From positions 114,735-178,734 of the forward strand of contig NZ_JAIQXU010000005.1 in the NCBI RefSeq assembly GCF_020166395.1: a stretch of 64,000 bases of DNA. The letters are read 5' to 3'. The stretch's first letter is position 1, and each line of letters opens with the position of its first letter. This stretch comes from Deinococcus betulae. GTDB taxonomy: Bacteria; Deinococcota; Deinococci; Deinococcales; Deinococcaceae. The notes under the pieces were generated by a model, which worked only from the letters and a program-made list of their open reading frames with translations, had not been told where the DNA came from and made no database searches. This document shows, one piece after another, positions 49,190-59,794 of this stretch. The position numbers and the translations under genes were made by a program.

Positions 49190-50806
49190 TCAGTCGCTCA
49201 GGTCAATGGTCACCGGCTGGCGGCGCGGCACCGTCACGGTCAGGTTGGCCGGGGACCAGCCCGGAGCCACGACCTTGAAGCGGTAGGTGCCCGGCACCGG
49301 CAGATGCAGCGTGCCCGGCACCTGGCCCATCTGCTGCCCAGGCGTCAGGCGGGCGGCGTCCGGGGCACTCAGCAGGTTCAGGTTGGCGGCGGTCGCGGCG
49401 GCGCCCCGCAGGGTGACGCGCACGTCGCAGCAGCCGCCCAGGGCCGGTGCCAGCGGCGCCGTCTGTTCGGGGCGGTGCGTCATGGCCCACCAGCCGCCCC
49501 CCAACACCACCAGGGCGGCCAGCACCGCTGCGGCGCGGCGCGGGCCAAACCATTCGGGCCGCGCCCACTCGGGCATGGCCGGGCGCGTGCGGGGCGGGGC
49601 GGGGGCCTCGCGCACCACCCGCCAGGACTCGTCCTCGTCCCAGCCAATGCGGATGGGTTCTCTGGGCAGGCGCGGGGGCAGGCGGGTGTCGGGGCTGGGG
49701 GCCAGCGTCCCAGCCGGTTCGGCGGGCGTTGGGCCATCGGCGCCCGTTGCCTCGGGCTGGGGTGGGCGGCGCAAAGAGGCCGGCAGGCGTTCCACCGGAC
49801 CTGTGGGCACCGGTCTGGACGCTGGCGGCGCGGCTTCGGTGGGCGTCCAGCCAGGCAGGTCGTCGGCAAAGCCAATCTGGATTGGGGCGGGCGGCGTCGC
49901 CGGAGGCGGCCCCTCGGCCTGCCACTGCCGGGCCCGGCGTTCAGCGGCGGCCTGGGCGTCCAAGATGGCCTGGGCGCGCCGTTCCTCGTTCTGGCGGCGG
50001 CGGCGCTCCTGGGGCGTTTCGGGGCCGGTGGGCGTGGGCGCTGCCGGGGCCGGCGTGGCGGCCGCCTCGGCCACCGGGTCACCCAGCACAATCGGCGTGC
50101 CGTCGTGCGGGGCCGCCGAATTGTCAGCGGGGCTGATCGGCGCGGGCGCGGCCCGCTCGGCGTTAAGCGGCCTGGGTGAGACGCGGCTGGGCCTCGTCGG
50201 TTCAGCTTCGGTGGGGGCCGCAGGCGGTGGGGGCGCCTCTCGAAGCCGCTGGGGCGCCGCTGAGTCACCGGTCAGGGCGGCCAGCGCCTGCGCGGCGCTG
50301 AGTGTGCCCGGCTGGGTCACCAGGGCACGCAGGCGGGCGGGCAGACCGCCGAGTTCGTCCAGAATCACGGCCAGCGCGTACAGGTCGTCAGCGGGCCGGG
50401 CGTCGCCGCCCCAGGGCAGGCCCGCGCCCGCCAGCAGGACGTGTCCGTCCACGCTCCAGAGCTGAGAGCGGCTGAGGCCCCCATGAACCAGGCCGCGGGT
50501 GTGCAGGGCGTCCAGGGCGCTCAGGGCGCCGCGCGCGGTCAGTTCGGGGTCGCTGGCGGGCCGGGCCTGAAGCGGCAACTCGGTCACCAGGTACGCCTCG
50601 CCGCTGCTCTGGCCGCTGTCCAGGGCCGGCAGCAGGTGGGGGTGCGGCGGCAGGTCGGGCCACCCTCCTGGCCATTCAGGGCCGCTCAGCACATGCAGCA
50701 GCACCGGCATGCCGGTCAGGCGGTCGGTGGCGCGCAGGGTCCGCACCGGGCTGCTGGGGCGCCCCGGCAGTTCCCGCGCCGCCACGTACGGGCCAAGAGC
50801 GTTCAT
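49190..50806 (-). CDS. Membrane pseudokinase with PEGA-like C-terminal domain
   Basis: 538 residues. The N-terminal 200 residues resemble a serine/threonine kinase lobe (PHPHLLPALDSGQSSGEAYLVTELPL; LHTRGLVHGGLSRSQLWSVDGHVLLAGAGLPWGG). The HRD motif is HGG and the DFG motif is AGAG, and no VAxK lysine is seen, so catalysis is unlikely. A Pro/Ala-rich cytoplasmic linker follows, then one membrane helix (RAAAVLAALVVLGGGWWAM, about 438-456). The outside domain has VRVTLRGAA and PVPGTYRFKVVAPGWSPANLTV and looks like a PEGA domain. It may tether or regulate an envelope process. ATG 50806 is preferred to codons further up. Confidence 0.78.
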   Translation of the reverse strand: MNALGPYVAARELPGRPSSPVRTLRATDRLTGMPVLLHVLSGPEWPGGWPDLPPHPHLLPALDSGQSSGEAYLVTELPLQARPASDPELTARGALSALDALHTRGLVHGGLSRSQLWSVDGHVLLAGAGLPWGGDARPADDLYALAVILDELGGLPARLRALVTQPGTLSAAQALAALTGDSAAPQRLREAPPPPAAPTEAEPTRPSRVSPRPLNAERAAPAPISPADNSAAPHDGTPIVLGDPVAEAAATPAPAAPTPTGPETPQERRRRQNEERRAQAILDAQAAAERRARQWQAEGPPPATPPAPIQIGFADDLPGWTPTEAAPPASRPVPTGPVERLPASLRRPPQPEATGADGPTPAEPAGTLAPSPDTRLPPRLPREPIRIGWDEDESWRVVREAPAPPRTRPAMPEWARPEWFGPRRAAAVLAALVVLGGGWWAMTHRPEQTAPLAPALGGCCDVRVTLRGAAATAANLNLLSAPDAARLTPGQQMGQVPGTLHLPVPGTYRFKVVAPGWSPANLTVTVPRRQPVTIDLSD

Positions 50807-51000
50807 GATGACCCCGGCCGTGGATTGGGCAGGCCGGCGACCTGCCGGTTCTGGTCCACACCCGATGAAATGTGAATCACGCGCCCAGTATAAGGACGTA
50901 ATCACTCGGGGCGCGAGGCGGGGACTGGCAGGACCGCCGCGCCGCTACTGTAAGCGCGTGGCTTGCCACCCCCTCAGACTTGCGCTACTAATGGCCCCAT

Positions 51001-52059
<1,059 letters not shown>

Positions 52060-52183
52060 CGGCCGTTCCGTGCCTCTCCCGAACAGGCGCGAGTGCCAGC
52101 CTTCTCCGGCCAGCACGTCGGCGGCTGAGCCCCGCTCTGCCTGGACTGAAACCTGAAGGGTGCGGGCTCCGGCCGGAGGGGCT

Positions 52184-52831
52184 ATGACCGCCACCCTCAC
52201 CCTGCCCCCCCCGGCCAGCACCGAGCGCACCAAGACCCGGCTGCTGGAACTGGTCAAGCGCCACGGCCCGCAAACCGCGCAGGACCTGGCAGCCCGGCTG
52301 GAGGTCAGTATTCCGGCCGCGCGGCGTCATCTGTGCGACCTGCAAGACCAGGGGCTTCTAGAGTCGCGTACCGAGCGGCCCGGCGGGCGCGGCCGGCCCC
52401 AGCACGTGTTCGCCCTGACCGACCGGGGCGAGGCGGCCTTTCCCAAGACCTATTCCAGCCTCTGCGTGGACGTGCTGCGGCATATTGAGGCCCTGTACGG
52501 CGCCGGCGCGGTGCTGGAGGTGCTGGGCGCCCGCAACACAGAAATTGCTGGGCGGTTGCGCCCGGAACTGCCTGCGGCGGCGCCACTGGGCGAGCGCGTG
52601 CAGACCCTGGTGGCCCACCTGACCGAACACGGTTTTGATGCGGCGGCTTACGAGGTGAACGGTCAGTGGCACCTGATTCAGCACAACTGCCCCAACCTGA
52701 CTGTCGCCCGGCAGTACGCGCAGCTCTGCGCCGCCGAGAGCACGCTGTATGCCGAGCTGCTGGGCGTGCCTGTGGCGCGTGACACCCGGATTGCCTGTGG
52801 GCAGGGCACCTGCCATTACCGGATAGGCTGA
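52184..52831 (+). CDS. Helix-turn-helix regulator with C-terminal Cys motif (SufR-like)
   Basis: 215 residues. RTKTRLLELVKRHGPQTAQDLAARLEVSIPAARRHLCDLQDQGLLESR is a winged helix (about 14-62). The C-terminus has Cys169, Cys182 (CX12C), Cys205 and Cys210 (CGQGTC), as in SufR-type regulators that bind a 4Fe-4S cluster. It may sense iron-sulfur status or oxidants and repress Fe-S assembly genes; the neighbouring mrp supports an Fe-S link. GGAGGGG lies before the ATG at 52184. Confidence 0.85.
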   Translation: MTATLTLPPPASTERTKTRLLELVKRHGPQTAQDLAARLEVSIPAARRHLCDLQDQGLLESRTERPGGRGRPQHVFALTDRGEAAFPKTYSSLCVDVLRHIEALYGAGAVLEVLGARNTEIAGRLRPELPAAAPLGERVQTLVAHLTEHGFDAAAYEVNGQWHLIQHNCPNLTVARQYAQLCAAESTLYAELLGVPVARDTRIACGQGTCHYRIG

Positions 52832-52838
52832 GGCCCCC

Positions 52839-53420
52839 GTGAGCGACTCTGCCGCGCCCTGGTCCCAGGCTGACCACGCCCGCTATTCCCTGGTGGCGTG
52901 GCCGCCTGAAGCGCTGGACACCTGGCTGCGCCGCCTACAACTGCGGCTGAATGTGCGCGGCTTTGGCCTGCCGCACCTGAATCTGCGCGCGCCTTTTCAT
53001 ACCACCCTCAGTTCCTCCGACCTGGTGGCGGCCTGCCGGGGGGTGCTGCGTGGGCAGGAAGCCCTGACGGTGCAGGTGCTGGGCTGGAAACGGGTGCCCA
53101 GCATGTTTTTTCTGGAATGTGCTCTGGGCGACGACCTGCACGCCCTGCACGAACGCACCCTGAGTATTGGGCCGTCCAGTCAGGCAAGGCACGACGGGGC
53201 TGCCTACCGCCCCCACCTGACGCTGGCGCTGGGCGTGCTGCCCTGGGCTGAGGCCGAGCTGTGGGCCGAGATAGAGGGCCTGACGCCGCCTCTAAGCAGC
53301 TTCCGGGTCGAGGCCCTGAGCCTCACGCGCGAGTGGCGCGGCGAGGTGCAGGAGCTGCATACCTTTCCGCTGGTGGGCGCCGGACTGCCCTTGCCCCAGA
53401 AAGAAGCCGCGCCCAGCTAA
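52839..53420 (+). CDS. 2H phosphoesterase superfamily protein (2'-5' RNA ligase-like)
   Basis: 193 residues, GTG start seven bases after the upstream stop, so co-transcribed. The two HxT/S motifs are APFHTTLSS (about residue 49) and RPHLTLALG (about residue 126), the active-site histidines of the 2H fold used by 2'-5' RNA ligases, cyclic nucleotide phosphodiesterases and related enzymes. Substrate unknown. A hairpin overlapping its stop serves the convergent DAHP synthase gene. Confidence 0.85.
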   Translation: MSDSAAPWSQADHARYSLVAWPPEALDTWLRRLQLRLNVRGFGLPHLNLRAPFHTTLSSSDLVAACRGVLRGQEALTVQVLGWKRVPSMFFLECALGDDLHALHERTLSIGPSSQARHDGAAYRPHLTLALGVLPWAEAELWAEIEGLTPPLSSFRVEALSLTREWRGEVQELHTFPLVGAGLPLPQKEAAPS

Positions 53421-53433
53421 GTGGGCGCGGCTC
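53406..53433 (-). terminator. Terminator of the DAHP synthase gene
   Basis: A perfect 11-bp stem (AGCCGCGCCCA/TGGGCGCGGCT) with a six-base loop, followed on the minus strand by TCTTTCTGG. It overlaps the end of the convergent gene. Confidence 0.75.
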
Positions 53434-53445
53434 TGGTGCCAGGTG

Positions 53446-54537
<1,092 letters not shown>

Positions 54538-54544
54538 GCTGCGC

Positions 54545-54550
54545 AGTGTA
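54545..54550 (-). promoter_or_regulatory. -10 box for the DAHP synthase gene (leaderless)
   Basis: TACACT on the minus strand ends seven bases before the ATG at 54537. Confidence 0.55.
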
Positions 54551-54738
54551 GAAAGCGGGTCTGGGCTGCGCCGGAACCCTGCTAGTCAATTGTTAAGAGT
54601 TGTCCAGGTCCGGTCAAACCGGCCTGCTGGGCTTCTGGATGCGCCACCAGGCGGGGTGAATGTCAACCGGTTCGCCTCCTGGCAAATGAAAAGTGCAGAG
54701 TGCCAAGCGGACAGCGTCCTCCTGGTTTGCTCGTCTCT

Positions 54739-55083
54739 TCAGGCCCCCAGAATCAGACTGACCAGCACGACCTCAAACAGATCTGCACCCGGCGTGAACT
54801 GGCAGATGAAGGGTGCGCGGGTGAGGCCACTGGGCGCGTATTGCAACTGCAGGACGCCCGTGAGGGTCCAGCTGCCTTCACGAAAGCGGGCCGGTTGTGT
54901 AAAGACCACCTGGCGAATGTCGGCCCGCCGAACCGCCAGCGTGGCCAGACTGATGCATGCCTTGCGGGCCAATCGGGGCGTCCAGCCCTGCAGGCGAGAA
55001 GGGGAAACCTGCCCGTATCCCAGCGTCAACGCCGAGAACAGGCCAAGTACCAGGAGGCAGGTGGTTTGACACCGCGTGGGCAT
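54739..55083 (-). CDS. Small secreted hypothetical protein
   Basis: 114 residues, family not recognised. TTCLLVLGLFSALTLGYGQ is a signal peptide. The C-terminal half (FREGSWTLTGVLQLQYAPSG, APFICQFTPGADLFEVVLVS) is beta-rich and has one Cys. The signal sequence and composition make it more likely than not a real gene, but no ribosome site is strong. Flanking regions (54551-54738 and 55084-55342) show nothing I can identify. Confidence 0.55.
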   Translation of the reverse strand: MPTRCQTTCLLVLGLFSALTLGYGQVSPSRLQGWTPRLARKACISLATLAVRRADIRQVVFTQPARFREGSWTLTGVLQLQYAPSGLTRAPFICQFTPGADLFEVVLVSLILGA

Positions 55084-55342
55084 AGAGCAAGCTGGCAGTC
55101 GAAGGTGAGCCCTGTTTGAGATAGATACCGCCTGGTTTCTTCCTTACTGGGGAAAGCGCCGACGTAACTGGGCCACACCCTGAGCCCGCTCTGCTTTCGC
55201 CTGTCCTCTTGTAAAGCTATCCTACGGCTGTGGTGCCACTCGCCAAGCCCGCTCGGGCACAACTGCTGGGTCGGCCGTCCGCAAACAAGCCATCCCTTGC
55301 CGGGGAACAGCGGCAGGAAATGGCCTCTTGAAGAAATGCCGT

Positions 55343-56083
55343 TTAGTGCAGTCTTTGCTCCAACGATAAGCGGAGAGGCTCCAGCTCGGCGCGCACTCGG
55401 GGCCGCGGCGCTGTCACCCGCAGGTCATCGGCCAGCACCCCGCCGCTCAGCAGCAGCACCCGGTCCGCCAGTTTCAGGGCCTCGTCCAGATCGTGGGTCA
55501 CCAGCAGGGTGGTGGCGGCCGTGTCGTTCAATAAGGTGTCCAGCAGCCCGTGCATCTCGGCGCGGGTCAGGGCGTCCAGGGCGCCGAACGGCTCGTCCAG
55601 CAGCAGCAGCGCCGGGCGGTGGGCCAGCGCGCGCGCCAGGGCCACCCGTTGCCGCTGACCGCCCGAGAGTTCGTGCGGGTAGGTCCGCGCCCGGTCAGCC
55701 AGTCCAACCCCGTTCAGGGCGGTGCGGGCGTGGTGCCGGTCCTGTGGCCCCAGACCCAGCGAGACGTTGTCCAGCGCGCCCAGCCAGGGCAACAGGCGGT
55801 CTTCTTGAAACATCACCCGGACGCGGGCGTCGCCGTGGAGATGATCCAGCCGAAGCTCGCCGCTGCTGATCGGGGTCAGGCCTGCCAGGGCGCGCAGCAG
55901 GGTGGTCTTGCCCCCGCCGCTGGCGCCCACCAGGGCTACCCGCTCGCCGGGCGCGATGTCTAGCGAGAGGTCGCGCAGCACCGTCTGCTGGCCGTACTGC
56001 ACGCTCAGGCCCCGAATGTGCACGCTGGCGCCGCGTGCGGGCAAGACTGGAACAGGTGGCGGAATGATCTGCACCGCCGTCAT
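55343..56083 (-). CDS. ssuB: Sulfonate ABC transporter, ATP-binding protein
   Basis: 246 residues. Walker A is GASGGGKTT (about 53-61), followed by the Q-loop VMFQEDRLLPWLGALDNVSLGL, signature LSGGQRQRVALARAL, Walker B LLLLDEPFGALD and VTHDLDEALKLADRV. This order and the QEDRLLPW motif match the SsuB/TauB/NrtD group for sulfonates, taurine or nitrate. It powers uptake by SsuC and follows ssuC with a 4-nt overlap. Sulfonates are used as sulfur sources. Confidence 0.9.
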   Translation of the reverse strand: MTAVQIIPPPVPVLPARGASVHIRGLSVQYGQQTVLRDLSLDIAPGERVALVGASGGGKTTLLRALAGLTPISSGELRLDHLHGDARVRVMFQEDRLLPWLGALDNVSLGLGPQDRHHARTALNGVGLADRARTYPHELSGGQRQRVALARALAHRPALLLLDEPFGALDALTRAEMHGLLDTLLNDTAATTLLVTHDLDEALKLADRVLLLSGGVLADDLRVTAPRPRVRAELEPLRLSLEQRLH

Positions 56084-56922
56084 GCAACCACCTGCCAGGG
56101 CAACAGGCGCCGTTCCAGCCCGCGCACCAGCGCGTCGGCCGCCTTGCCGATGAGTGCGTAGATAACGATGGCCAGCACAATCACATCGGTGCGGAAGAAT
56201 TCGCGGGCGTCCATCGCCAGAAAGCCGATACCGCTGCTGGCCCCAAAGGACTCTCCGACCACCAGCGCCAGCCAGGAAATCCCCAGGGCGTAGCGCAGGC
56301 CCACCAGTACGCTGGGCAGGGCACCCGGCAGCGTCACGCGGCGAAAGGTTTCCAGTGGCCCCAGGCCGTACACGCCCGCCATCTCCTTCAGGCGCGGATC
56401 AATGCTGCGCACCCCATGCAGGGTATTCAGGTACACCGGAAAGAAGGTGGCCAGCGCAATGAGAAAGATCTTGCCGCTCTCGCCCACGCCAAACCACAGG
56501 ATGACCAGCGGAATCAGGGCGAGATTGGGCACTGTGCGCACCATCTGAAAGGTGGTGTCCAGCAATAGATTGGCGGCCCGGAAGGTGCCGGTCAGAATGC
56601 CGAAGGTAAAACCCAGCCCAGCGCCCACCAGCACGCCCAGCCCGGCGCGCTGAAGGCTGATCAGAAAGTGCCCCCACAGGTCTCCGCTGCGGGCCAGTTC
56701 CCAGAAGGCCCCGACCACGGCGCTGGGGGCAGGCAGGACGCGGGCATTGAGCCACCCCACCTGCGCCGCCAGCTGCCAGAAGGCCACCAGCAAGGCAGGC
56801 ACCAGCCAGCGCACCCACTCCCCAGTGGGGAGTGTCCGGGCAGGCCGGGCGCGTTTCGCCGCTGGGGGCGCGGCGGCCTGGCCTCGCCGCACCTGGGTCA
56901 GTGTGCCCCGCAGTCCGGTCAC
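56080..56922 (-). CDS. ssuC: Sulfonate ABC transporter permease
   Basis: 280 residues, about six membrane helices. The EAA loop is GVYGLGPLETFRRVTLPGALPSVLVGLRYALGISWLALVVGE, which is close to the SsuC/TauC signature. The C-terminal helix pair ends DALVRGLERRLLPWQ. It forms the channel for SsuA-delivered sulfonates. It overlaps ssuB (ATGA) and ssuA (4 nt). Confidence 0.92.
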   Translation of the reverse strand: MTGLRGTLTQVRRGQAAAPPAAKRARPARTLPTGEWVRWLVPALLVAFWQLAAQVGWLNARVLPAPSAVVGAFWELARSGDLWGHFLISLQRAGLGVLVGAGLGFTFGILTGTFRAANLLLDTTFQMVRTVPNLALIPLVILWFGVGESGKIFLIALATFFPVYLNTLHGVRSIDPRLKEMAGVYGLGPLETFRRVTLPGALPSVLVGLRYALGISWLALVVGESFGASSGIGFLAMDAREFFRTDVIVLAIVIYALIGKAADALVRGLERRLLPWQVVA

Positions 56923-57890
56923 TTCAGCCCCAGGGTGGCCAGCGCCGACTTGAACGCTGGCAGCGTCACGTAACTTTGAGTGCCGAAAGTGACGGCGCGC
57001 GGTAAGACTCCAGCTTCCTGAAAGGCGCCGGCCAGGGTCCGCAGCGGCGCGAGATCCGCCGCGCGGAAGGGCCGGATGTTAAAGGGCACGCCTTTGGGCA
57101 CGGTGACGGCCAGCACACTCTTGGGAATGCCCAGTTCGTCGCTGAACTGCGCGATCACCTCATTCTGGTTGCGGTTGGCCCAGTCGGCGGTGGCCTCCAG
57201 TTCGGCCAGCAGCACCTGCAAGGCCCGCTTTTTCTCAGCATTGGCCAGCACGGCGCTGGGGGCCAGGTGATAGCTGTCCCCACGCCCTAGGCCGGTGTGG
57301 TTGCGCAGCACGCGGGCCTCTGTACCCTGCAGGGCGGTGGTCAGAAACGGGTCCCAGATGGCCCAGGCGTCAATGCTGCCGCTCTCAAAGGCCGGGCGGG
57401 CGTCGGGGGGCAGCAGGGGCACTACGGTCACGTCCTTAAACGTGAGCCCAGCGCTCTTGAGGACGCTGTATAAGAAGGCGTGGGCGCTGGAGCCCCGCGC
57501 CACCCCAATTCGTTTGCCCTTCAGGTCGCTGGCCTTCTGGATGCTGGAATTCTTGGGCACGATAACGGCCTCGGTGTCGTCCGACCGGTTGACGCTGACG
57601 CCCACATATTTCAGGTCGGCGCCGCCGGCCAGCGCAAAGACGCCCGGCGCGTTGCCCACACTGCCAAAGTCCACCGCGCCGGCGTTGGCGGCTTCGAGGA
57701 GGGGCGGCCCAGCGGTAAATAGTACCCACTTGAAGGTGATGCCCTGCGCGGCGTACTTGTCCAGCGTGCCGCGCGCTTTCAGGATGTTGGGAATACCGCC
57801 TTTCTGGTAGCCGATGGTAAAGGTGACAGCGCTGGCGTGGCCCAGCAGCAGGGCGGAAAGGGTCAGGGCCAGTGGACGGATTCGGGTCAT
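56919..57890 (-). CDS. ssuA: Sulfonate-binding protein (periplasmic)
   Basis: 323 residues. RIRPLALTLSALLLGHASA is a signal peptide. TFTIGYQKGGIPNILKARGTL, VDFGSVGNAPGVFALAGGADLKYVGV and KGKRIGVARGSSAHAFLYSVL match NMT1/SsuA-type periplasmic binding proteins. DAWAIWDPFLTTAL is near the ligand hinge. It captures sulfonates for SsuBC. ATG 57890 is chosen because TTAGGAGCC precedes it; a GTG/ATG eleven codons upstream lacks a site. A 112-nt gap separates it from ssuD. Confidence 0.92.
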   Translation of the reverse strand: MTRIRPLALTLSALLLGHASAVTFTIGYQKGGIPNILKARGTLDKYAAQGITFKWVLFTAGPPLLEAANAGAVDFGSVGNAPGVFALAGGADLKYVGVSVNRSDDTEAVIVPKNSSIQKASDLKGKRIGVARGSSAHAFLYSVLKSAGLTFKDVTVVPLLPPDARPAFESGSIDAWAIWDPFLTTALQGTEARVLRNHTGLGRGDSYHLAPSAVLANAEKKRALQVLLAELEATADWANRNQNEVIAQFSDELGIPKSVLAVTVPKGVPFNIRPFRAADLAPLRTLAGAFQEAGVLPRAVTFGTQSYVTLPAFKSALATLGLK

Positions 57891-58002
57891 GTGAAGGCTC
57901 CTAAAAGGTTGAGGCAAGGTCACCGGGCCGCAGGGGAGAGGGCGGCCCAGCCGGGGATGGGGTGGTTGAGGTTGTGTCTTCGGGGCGCTGAGCCCCTCGT
58001 TC

Positions 58003-59163
58003 TCAGATGCTGCGGAAGCGCCCCACGGTCTCGGGGGCCTGAGCGGCGTTCAGGGTGGGAGTAGACGTGTGGCTCAGCACCTGACCGTCGCGTGGGGTGA
58101 ACACCGGGCTGGTGCGGCCCAGCGCCGGGAACAGCAGTTCGGCCACGCGGTAGGCTTCTTCCAGATGCGGGTAGCCGCTGAGGATAAAGGTCTCGACGCC
58201 CACATCCTGGTATTGACGCAGGGCGGCGGCCACGTTCTCTGGGTTGCCCACGAACGCCGTGCCGGCGCCGCCGCGCAGCAGGCCCACGCCCGCCCACAGG
58301 TTCTTGCCCACGCGCAGGCTCTCGCGGGTGCCGCCGTTCAGCGCGCTCTGACGGCGCTGCCCCTCAGAGCCGCTATGCAGGAAAGCCTGGTGCGCCTGGG
58401 CAATCTGTTCGTCGCTGACCCCAGCGATCAGCTCGTCGGCAGCGGCCCAGGCTTCTTCCTCGGTGGGGCGCACAATGACGTGGGCCCGCAGGCCAAAGCG
58501 CACGGTGCGGTTATGCAGCGCGGCTTCGCGGCGCACGGCCTCAAACTTCTCAGCCACCTGCTCGGGCCGCTCGCCCCAGCTGAGGTACACGTCTACATGC
58601 TCGCCGGCCACTGCCAGCGCCGGCTGGCTGCTGCCGCCAAAGAAGATCGGCGGGTAAGGCCGCTGCACGCTGGGCAGCAGGGAGCGGCCTTCATGCACCT
58701 GGACCTGCGCGCCTTCATGCGTCACAGTTTCGCCGCGCAGCAGGCGGCGGAAGACCCCCAGCCACTCGTGGGTCAGGGCGTAGCGTTCTTCTTGCGAAAG
58801 CTTTAGGCCCTCAAAATCAAAATTGCCGCTGCCCGAGACGATGTTTAGGTTGATGCGCCCATTGGTAATCCGGTCCAGCGACGCCGTCAGCCGGGCCGCC
58901 AGCACTGGCGAAAAGAGGCCGGGGCGCAGCGCCACCAGAAAGCGCAGTTGCCGGGTCAGGGCCGACAGGGCGCTGGCCAGAATGACGGTATCTTCATTGG
59001 TGCCGCCTGTGGGCAGCAGCACGCCGTCAAAGCCCAGGGTGTCGGCGGCCTGGGCCACCTGCGTCAGGTAGGAGAAGTGCGCGGGGCGGCTGGGCTGACC
59101 CAGTTGCCGGCCGTCGCCGCCGGAAGGAATGAACCAGTACAGGTTGGGGCTGGGGTGCGTCAT
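58003..59163 (-). CDS. ssuD: FMNH2-dependent alkanesulfonate monooxygenase
   Basis: 386 residues. It releases sulfite from alkanesulfonates with reduced flavin and oxygen. The luciferase-like fold is clear: YWFIPSGGDGRQLGQPS, GFDGVLLPTGGTNEDTVILASAL, INLNIVSGSGNFDFEGLKLSQEERYALTHEWL, and PPIFFGGSSQPALAVAGEHVDVYLSWGE. RNKPW-like active-site Arg and His residues appear (TRESLRVG, SGYPHLEEAYRV). A flavin reductase (ssuE) is not in the operon. ATG 59163 fits the family; a longer frame overlaps the 72-residue gene. Confidence 0.94.
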   Translation of the reverse strand: MTHPSPNLYWFIPSGGDGRQLGQPSRPAHFSYLTQVAQAADTLGFDGVLLPTGGTNEDTVILASALSALTRQLRFLVALRPGLFSPVLAARLTASLDRITNGRINLNIVSGSGNFDFEGLKLSQEERYALTHEWLGVFRRLLRGETVTHEGAQVQVHEGRSLLPSVQRPYPPIFFGGSSQPALAVAGEHVDVYLSWGERPEQVAEKFEAVRREAALHNRTVRFGLRAHVIVRPTEEEAWAAADELIAGVSDEQIAQAHQAFLHSGSEGQRRQSALNGGTRESLRVGKNLWAGVGLLRGGAGTAFVGNPENVAAALRQYQDVGVETFILSGYPHLEEAYRVAELLFPALGRTSPVFTPRDGQVLSHTSTPTLNAAQAPETVGRFRSI

Positions 59164-59236
59164 AGCAGACCTCGGAAGGGGTGTGAGGAGTCGTCTGAAC
59201 CTCAAGAGTGAGGTCAGTTCAGGGTGGGCCGTTTGG

Positions 59237-59455
59237 TCAGGCGACTCGGGCCGTAACGGTGTTGATCGGCGCTTCGGTTGGCAGGGCAACGCGTGTCACG
59301 CTGGCGCGGCCGGTCAGGTACAGCTGGGCCACCGCCTGGGCGCCGTAGATGCGCTCGAAGATCAGGACATTCCAGTCCAGCGTGCCGTGAGGTGAGGTCA
59401 CGAGCAGGGTGTCAAGGGTGCCGGGCTTCCAGCGGACGTGCAGGGTCTCGGTCAT
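59237..59455 (-). CDS. Small conserved-position protein of the ssu operon
   Basis: 72 residues. TETLHVRWKPGTLDTLLVTSPH begins a likely beta-rich domain. CAGGAGCTGCCC precedes the ATG. It is the first full-length gene of the sulfonate operon. It resembles SsuF of pseudomonads in size (about 70 residues) and position, but I do not see the TOBE molybdopterin motif, so I leave it as unknown. Its product could bind a ligand, or act in sulfonate uptake. Confidence 0.65.
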   Translation of the reverse strand: MTETLHVRWKPGTLDTLLVTSPHGTLDWNVLIFERIYGAQAVAQLYLTGRASVTRVALPTEAPINTVTARVA

Positions 59456-59528
59456 GGGCAGCTCCTGGGAAGGATGTGGGGGAAAACCGGAGCAGGGAGC
59501 GCGCAGCGTGTGGGGCAGGCGCGGCGTG

Positions 59529-59555
59529 TCAGCTCGGGCGACATCGGTGGTGCAT
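59529..59555 (-). CDS. Tiny Cys-containing leader ORF 2 (candidate)
   Basis: Eight codons: MHHRCRPS. AAAGGAC lies five bases before the ATG, a good ribosome site. It sits between the riboswitch-like structure and the ssu genes, just after a hairpin (59573-59589). Its single Cys and short length fit a translated leader that could sense charged tRNA-Cys. Confidence 0.4.
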   Translation of the reverse strand: MHHRCRPS

Positions 59556-59572
59556 AGATTGTCCTTTCAGGG

Positions 59573-59589
59573 GAGCGCGCTGGGCGCTC
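59573..59589 (-). promoter_or_regulatory. Hairpin between the riboswitch-like element and leader ORF 2
   Basis: GAGCGC pairs with GCGCTC across a five-base loop. There is no T-run, so it may hide or expose the AAAGGAC site of ORF 2 rather than end transcription. Confidence 0.4.
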
Positions 59590-59592
59590 GTC

Positions 59593-59771
59593 CTATCGGT
59601 CCCTCAGTCGGGCAGGCGTGGAGCACCGGGGAGGGGTGCTACGAGGCAGCGGTCAACAGCAGCGCGCGGGCCCTGGACAGGCGCGGAAGGCTGAGTTGAG
59701 GTTGGGCTGCGTCATAGATCTCCTGGTTGCTGCGGCGTCATCGGGCCTGTTCCCTCGGCCGCTCTGGATAG
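59593..59771 (-). ncRNA. S-box (SAM-I) riboswitch-like element with enlarged P3
   Basis: The minus strand has the S-box order: CTATC (P1), AGAGCGGCCGAGGGA, ACAGGCCCGATGA, CCGCAGCAACC, matching the conserved kink-turn and P2/P3 core. In ordinary S-boxes GGTGC follows GCAACC after a few bases. Here 97 nt intervene, containing leader ORF 1, and then GGTGC, a CCC/GGG hairpin and GATAG (pairs with CTATC) close the fold. The 5' core is convincing; the 3' half is inferred and P1 is only five pairs. It may couple SAM level to ssu expression. Confidence 0.55.
59653..59715 (-). CDS. Cys-rich leader ORF 1 (candidate) inside the S-box-like element
   Basis: Twenty codons, ending CPGPARCC before TGA: three Cys with two at the very end. 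AGGAG lies four bases before the ATG, directly after the S-box GCAACC. The Cys codons are placed as in translated leader peptides that respond to cysteine supply. A hairpin (AGCACC/GGTGCT, with a seven-base loop) begins about 18 bases after the stop and would use the same GGTGC as riboswitch P3. Confidence 0.5.
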   Translation of the reverse strand: MTQPNLNSAFRACPGPARCC

Positions 59772-59794
59772 TGACCCTCTTCAGGGTTGAAGTC

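Noticed and set aside
49098..49286. Short frame after AAGGAG
   Set aside because: A plausible ribosome site, but the frame runs through the antisense end of the pseudokinase gene and does not resemble a protein.
55297..55869. 190-codon plus-strand frame
   Set aside because: Arg/Pro/Gly-rich shadow of ssuB.
59237..59455. Calling the 72-residue protein SsuF
   Set aside because: Size and position fit but the TOBE motif is not visible, so the symbol was not assigned.
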